The translations under genes were made by a program, and so were the position numbers. Of a stretch of DNA of 64,000 bases, positions 62,137-64,000 are shown one piece after another. This DNA is from Spirochaetaceae bacterium UBA5556 (GTDB taxonomy: Bacteria > Spirochaetota > Spirochaetia > Treponematales > Rectinemataceae): assembly GCA_002425765.1 (NCBI GenBank), contig DIMW01000006.1, positions 117,400 through 181,399 on the forward strand, read 5' to 3'. Position 1 is the first letter of the stretch; the number at the start of each line of letters is the position of its first letter. The notes below the pieces were generated by a model, which worked only from the letters and a program-made list of their open reading frames with translations, was not told where the DNA came from and did no database searches.

Positions 62137-62909
62137 ATCTGGGCGACGACCTCACAGCGATCGAGCAAAAAATATTTGATGGGATCGGCGCGCTCGCCAA
62201 ACAGGTTCGCCATAAGGAGACGCGCTTTGGGGAGCCCCCGCATCAACACGAGAATCTTTCCCGAAGAGAGAAGAACAGCGGGAGCCATCGTCATGCGCTT
62301 TTTCGGTTCCTGCGGGGCCTCGGTGAGAATCACAAGCCTGCCCGCGCCTCGGCGCACGTCTTCCATGGGGAAAAGGCCGGCCGTATGTCCGTCCTCACCC
62401 ATGCCAAGAATAGTAAGATCAAAAAAAGGAGGATCCGCGCGAATTGTCTCCCCGGCAAACGCCGCGAGCTCCCTGTCGTAAGCGGCGGCCGCACATTCGC
62501 GTGGGCCCGTGGGCCATGCGTGGAAGATAAGGCCTGGGGATGCGCTATCCAGGTTTTTTATTTGAGGAGCCGGGGATTGTACTTTAAGGACCGAAGTTTC
62601 CGGTTCGCGAAATGCGAAATTTTTGAAGCCGGCGGCCCTAAAAATTTCTGCGATCATCCCGGAATTTCTGAGGCCGCGGTGCTCCGGCGCCTCGCGCTCA
62701 TCGCCCACCCAGAGGTGCACGGCCCTTGAGGCCACAATAGCCCCGAAGGCCTCGCTGCGCGCAAGACTCTCATAGACCGGCCTGGGCGTAGTGCCGCCGG
62801 ACAGGCAGAGATGAAGGCTCCGACGTTCGCCGCCGTGCTGAGCGGACAAAATAAGATCCAGGGCGGCGCGCAACCACTCGTCATTTGAGGTATATATTTG
62901 CAAAATCAT
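62133..62909 (-). CDS. pgl: 6-phosphogluconolactonase
   Basis: 258 residues. Substrate-loop LCLSGGTTPRPVYESL, HLWVGDEREAP and LGMGEDGHTAGLFP (catalytic His) are the DevB/Pgl motifs. It hydrolyses 6-phosphogluconolactone in the oxidative pentose-phosphate path. Overlaps zwf by 4 bp. Confidence 0.92.
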   Translation of the reverse strand: MILQIYTSNDEWLRAALDLILSAQHGGERRSLHLCLSGGTTPRPVYESLARSEAFGAIVASRAVHLWVGDEREAPEHRGLRNSGMIAEIFRAAGFKNFAFREPETSVLKVQSPAPQIKNLDSASPGLIFHAWPTGPRECAAAAYDRELAAFAGETIRADPPFFDLTILGMGEDGHTAGLFPMEDVRRGAGRLVILTEAPQEPKKRMTMAPAVLLSSGKILVLMRGLPKARLLMANLFGERADPIKYFLLDRCEVVAQI

Positions 62910-64000
62910 GAGATACCATCAAATCTTGATGACTCTTCAATCTGATGCCGCAGGGCTTTGAGCGCTGTTCCCGCAGAATATCTGAGGAGTCCGCCTTCCC
63001 TCGGATTCGAACCCGATTCCACAGAAGCCCAGACGGCCTCAAGCCTGTCGATGACTTTCCATGCGAGCTCTGACTCATCGGCGCGAATGAACAGCGTCGA
63101 ATCGCCCGAGAGCGCGTCGAGGATGAGCCGTTCGTATGCCTCGGGAAAATAATCCGTGACTTCGCGGTAGGAGAATCGCAGGCTGTTGGAGCGGATCGCG
63201 GGTTCGCCAGGCACTTTCGCGTTGAACGACAGCCAAATTCCCTCATCTGGCTGAATGCGCACGGTGAGGCTGTTTGTCGCCAAACGATCACCGCAGAGCG
63301 CCGCGAAGAGCGCGGAAGGCGGCCGTTTAAAATACAAGACAATTTCACTATACTTTTCGGCGAGGGCCTTCCCCGTGCGCAGAATGATGGGCACCCCTGA
63401 AAAGCGCCAATTCTCCACCGAAAGCGTAAGTGAGGCATAGGTCTCAGTCACGGAATCGGGACGAACTTTAGTCTCGGCCCGATAATCCGGCACAGCCCGT
63501 CCCTGGGCATCCGTTCCCGCCATATATTGACCTCGCCGCGCACGCGCCAGAATCTGCTCTTTCGAATATTCCGGGATGGCCCTCAGCACTTTGACCTTTT
63601 CATCGCGAATGTGTTCGGGCGAAAGCGAGGCCGGCGGTTCCATCACAGTGAGGCACAGAAGCTGGGTGAGGTGGTTCTGAAGCATGTCGCGCGCCGCGCC
63701 AAATCCATCGTAATACCCGCCGCGCGTGCCGATCCCCTCCTGCTCCACCACGGTGATTTCGATTCTATCAATGTAATTGCGGTTCCAGACAGGTTCGAAA
63801 ATGGTGTTCGCGAAACGAAAATGGAGAAGATTCTGCACCGCTTCCTTGCCAAGATAGTGGTCTATGCGGTAGATATCCCGCTCTTCGAACCACCGATGAA
63901 GCGATTCGGTGAGCCGCGACGCCGACTGCTGATCCTTGCCGTAGGGTTTTTCGACCACAAGCCTGCGCCAGCCTTGCGATGAGGCATCGCTTCCGCATCC
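62906..64000 (-). CDS. zwf: Glucose-6-phosphate dehydrogenase, 3' part (5' end outside window)
   Basis: The frame stays open to base 64000, so the N-terminal NADP-binding Rossmann part lies to the right of the window. About 365 residues are visible, starting GWRRLVVEKPYGKD. The active-site motif RIDHYLGKE is intact, as is ARRGQYMAGTDAQGRAV-like sequence. It makes NADPH and 6-phosphogluconolactone, handed to the overlapping pgl product. Confidence 0.95.
   Translation of the reverse strand, partial: GCGSDASSQGWRRLVVEKPYGKDQQSASRLTESLHRWFEERDIYRIDHYLGKEAVQNLLHFRFANTIFEPVWNRNYIDRIEITVVEQEGIGTRGGYYDGFGAARDMLQNHLTQLLCLTVMEPPASLSPEHIRDEKVKVLRAIPEYSKEQILARARRGQYMAGTDAQGRAVPDYRAETKVRPDSVTETYASLTLSVENWRFSGVPIILRTGKALAEKYSEIVLYFKRPPSALFAALCGDRLATNSLTVRIQPDEGIWLSFNAKVPGEPAIRSNSLRFSYREVTDYFPEAYERLILDALSGDSTLFIRADESELAWKVIDRLEAVWASVESGSNPREGGLLRYSAGTALKALRHQIEESSRFDGIS

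Noticed and set aside
1..64000. CRISPR arrays, rRNA genes, complete insertion sequences or prophage
   Set aside because: No regularly spaced repeats, rRNA stretches, transposase or phage structural genes were found on reading the window.

Overview
The window looks like chromosomal DNA from a spirochaete, probably in the Spirochaetales (inference). It is moderately GC-rich, with AT-rich promoter regions. The best lineage markers are the translation translocase at 58463-60550, which has the HIDSGKTT P-loop and switch sequences of the mitochondrial-type EF-G1 found in spirochaetes, planctomycetes and some deltaproteobacteria, and a cyclophilin-FKBP fusion lipoprotein (54752-55774) of a kind known from Treponema. 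Many lipoproteins and a full pyruvate dehydrogenase operon with its own lipoate ligase are also present. There is no CRISPR array, complete insertion sequence, prophage or rRNA. One tRNA gene is visible, an initiator tRNA-Met at 34665-34737.

Layout. 1-7410: the 3' part of a patatin/BamA-type outer-membrane protein, a DUF401 permease, a TetR regulator with a readable promoter and operator driving a radical-SAM enzyme, a HAD phosphatase with a cupin, and the remains of an ars operon (broken arsR, intact arsC). 7411-13657: one minus-strand operon lplA - PNPOx-like - pdhA - pdhB - pdhC - lpdA, which joins lipoate attachment to pyruvate oxidation. 13860-20861: an Ala-rich lipoprotein, then a MarR regulator divergent from a four-gene peptide ABC importer; a 15-bp-arm inverted repeat lies between them. 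20965-24882: an AT-richer block with a two-component system, a small membrane protein and a second radical-SAM paralogue. 24951-26349: a recombination scar with fragments of an SDR and a caspase-like gene, followed by a BrnT/BrnA toxin-antitoxin pair. 26499-33848: a secreted alpha/beta hydrolase, then a LacI-controlled alpha-glucoside operon (GH13, binding protein, two permeases, no ATPase) with matching operators. 33874-41614: a helicase remnant, tRNA-fMet with promoter and terminator, a DEAD-box helicase, a zinc-ribbon membrane protein with an acyltransferase and DUF554, a small lipoprotein and an ABC-F ATPase. 41616-50102: an SH3 lipoprotein, the polyphosphate genes (Ppx/GppA-HD and Ppk), a NagD-type phosphatase, a second GH13 enzyme and a DUF434 protein. 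50166-52769: metNIQ with a structured leader. 52800-64000: an RseC-like protein, a YmdB relative with a degraded active site, dCMP deaminase, the dual immunophilin, a secreted beta-rich protein, an MFS exporter, OsmC, EF-G, a RecA-like ATPase, and a zwf-pgl-GH16 operon running off the right edge.

The points that look least described are: two radical-SAM/SPASM-like paralogues, each wired to a different sensory regulator and one preceded by a strongly initiated 22-codon ORF; a YmdB homologue that has lost almost all metal ligands; terminator-like hairpins in the leaders of metN and of the EF-G gene; and readable operators for TetR, MarR and LacI regulators.
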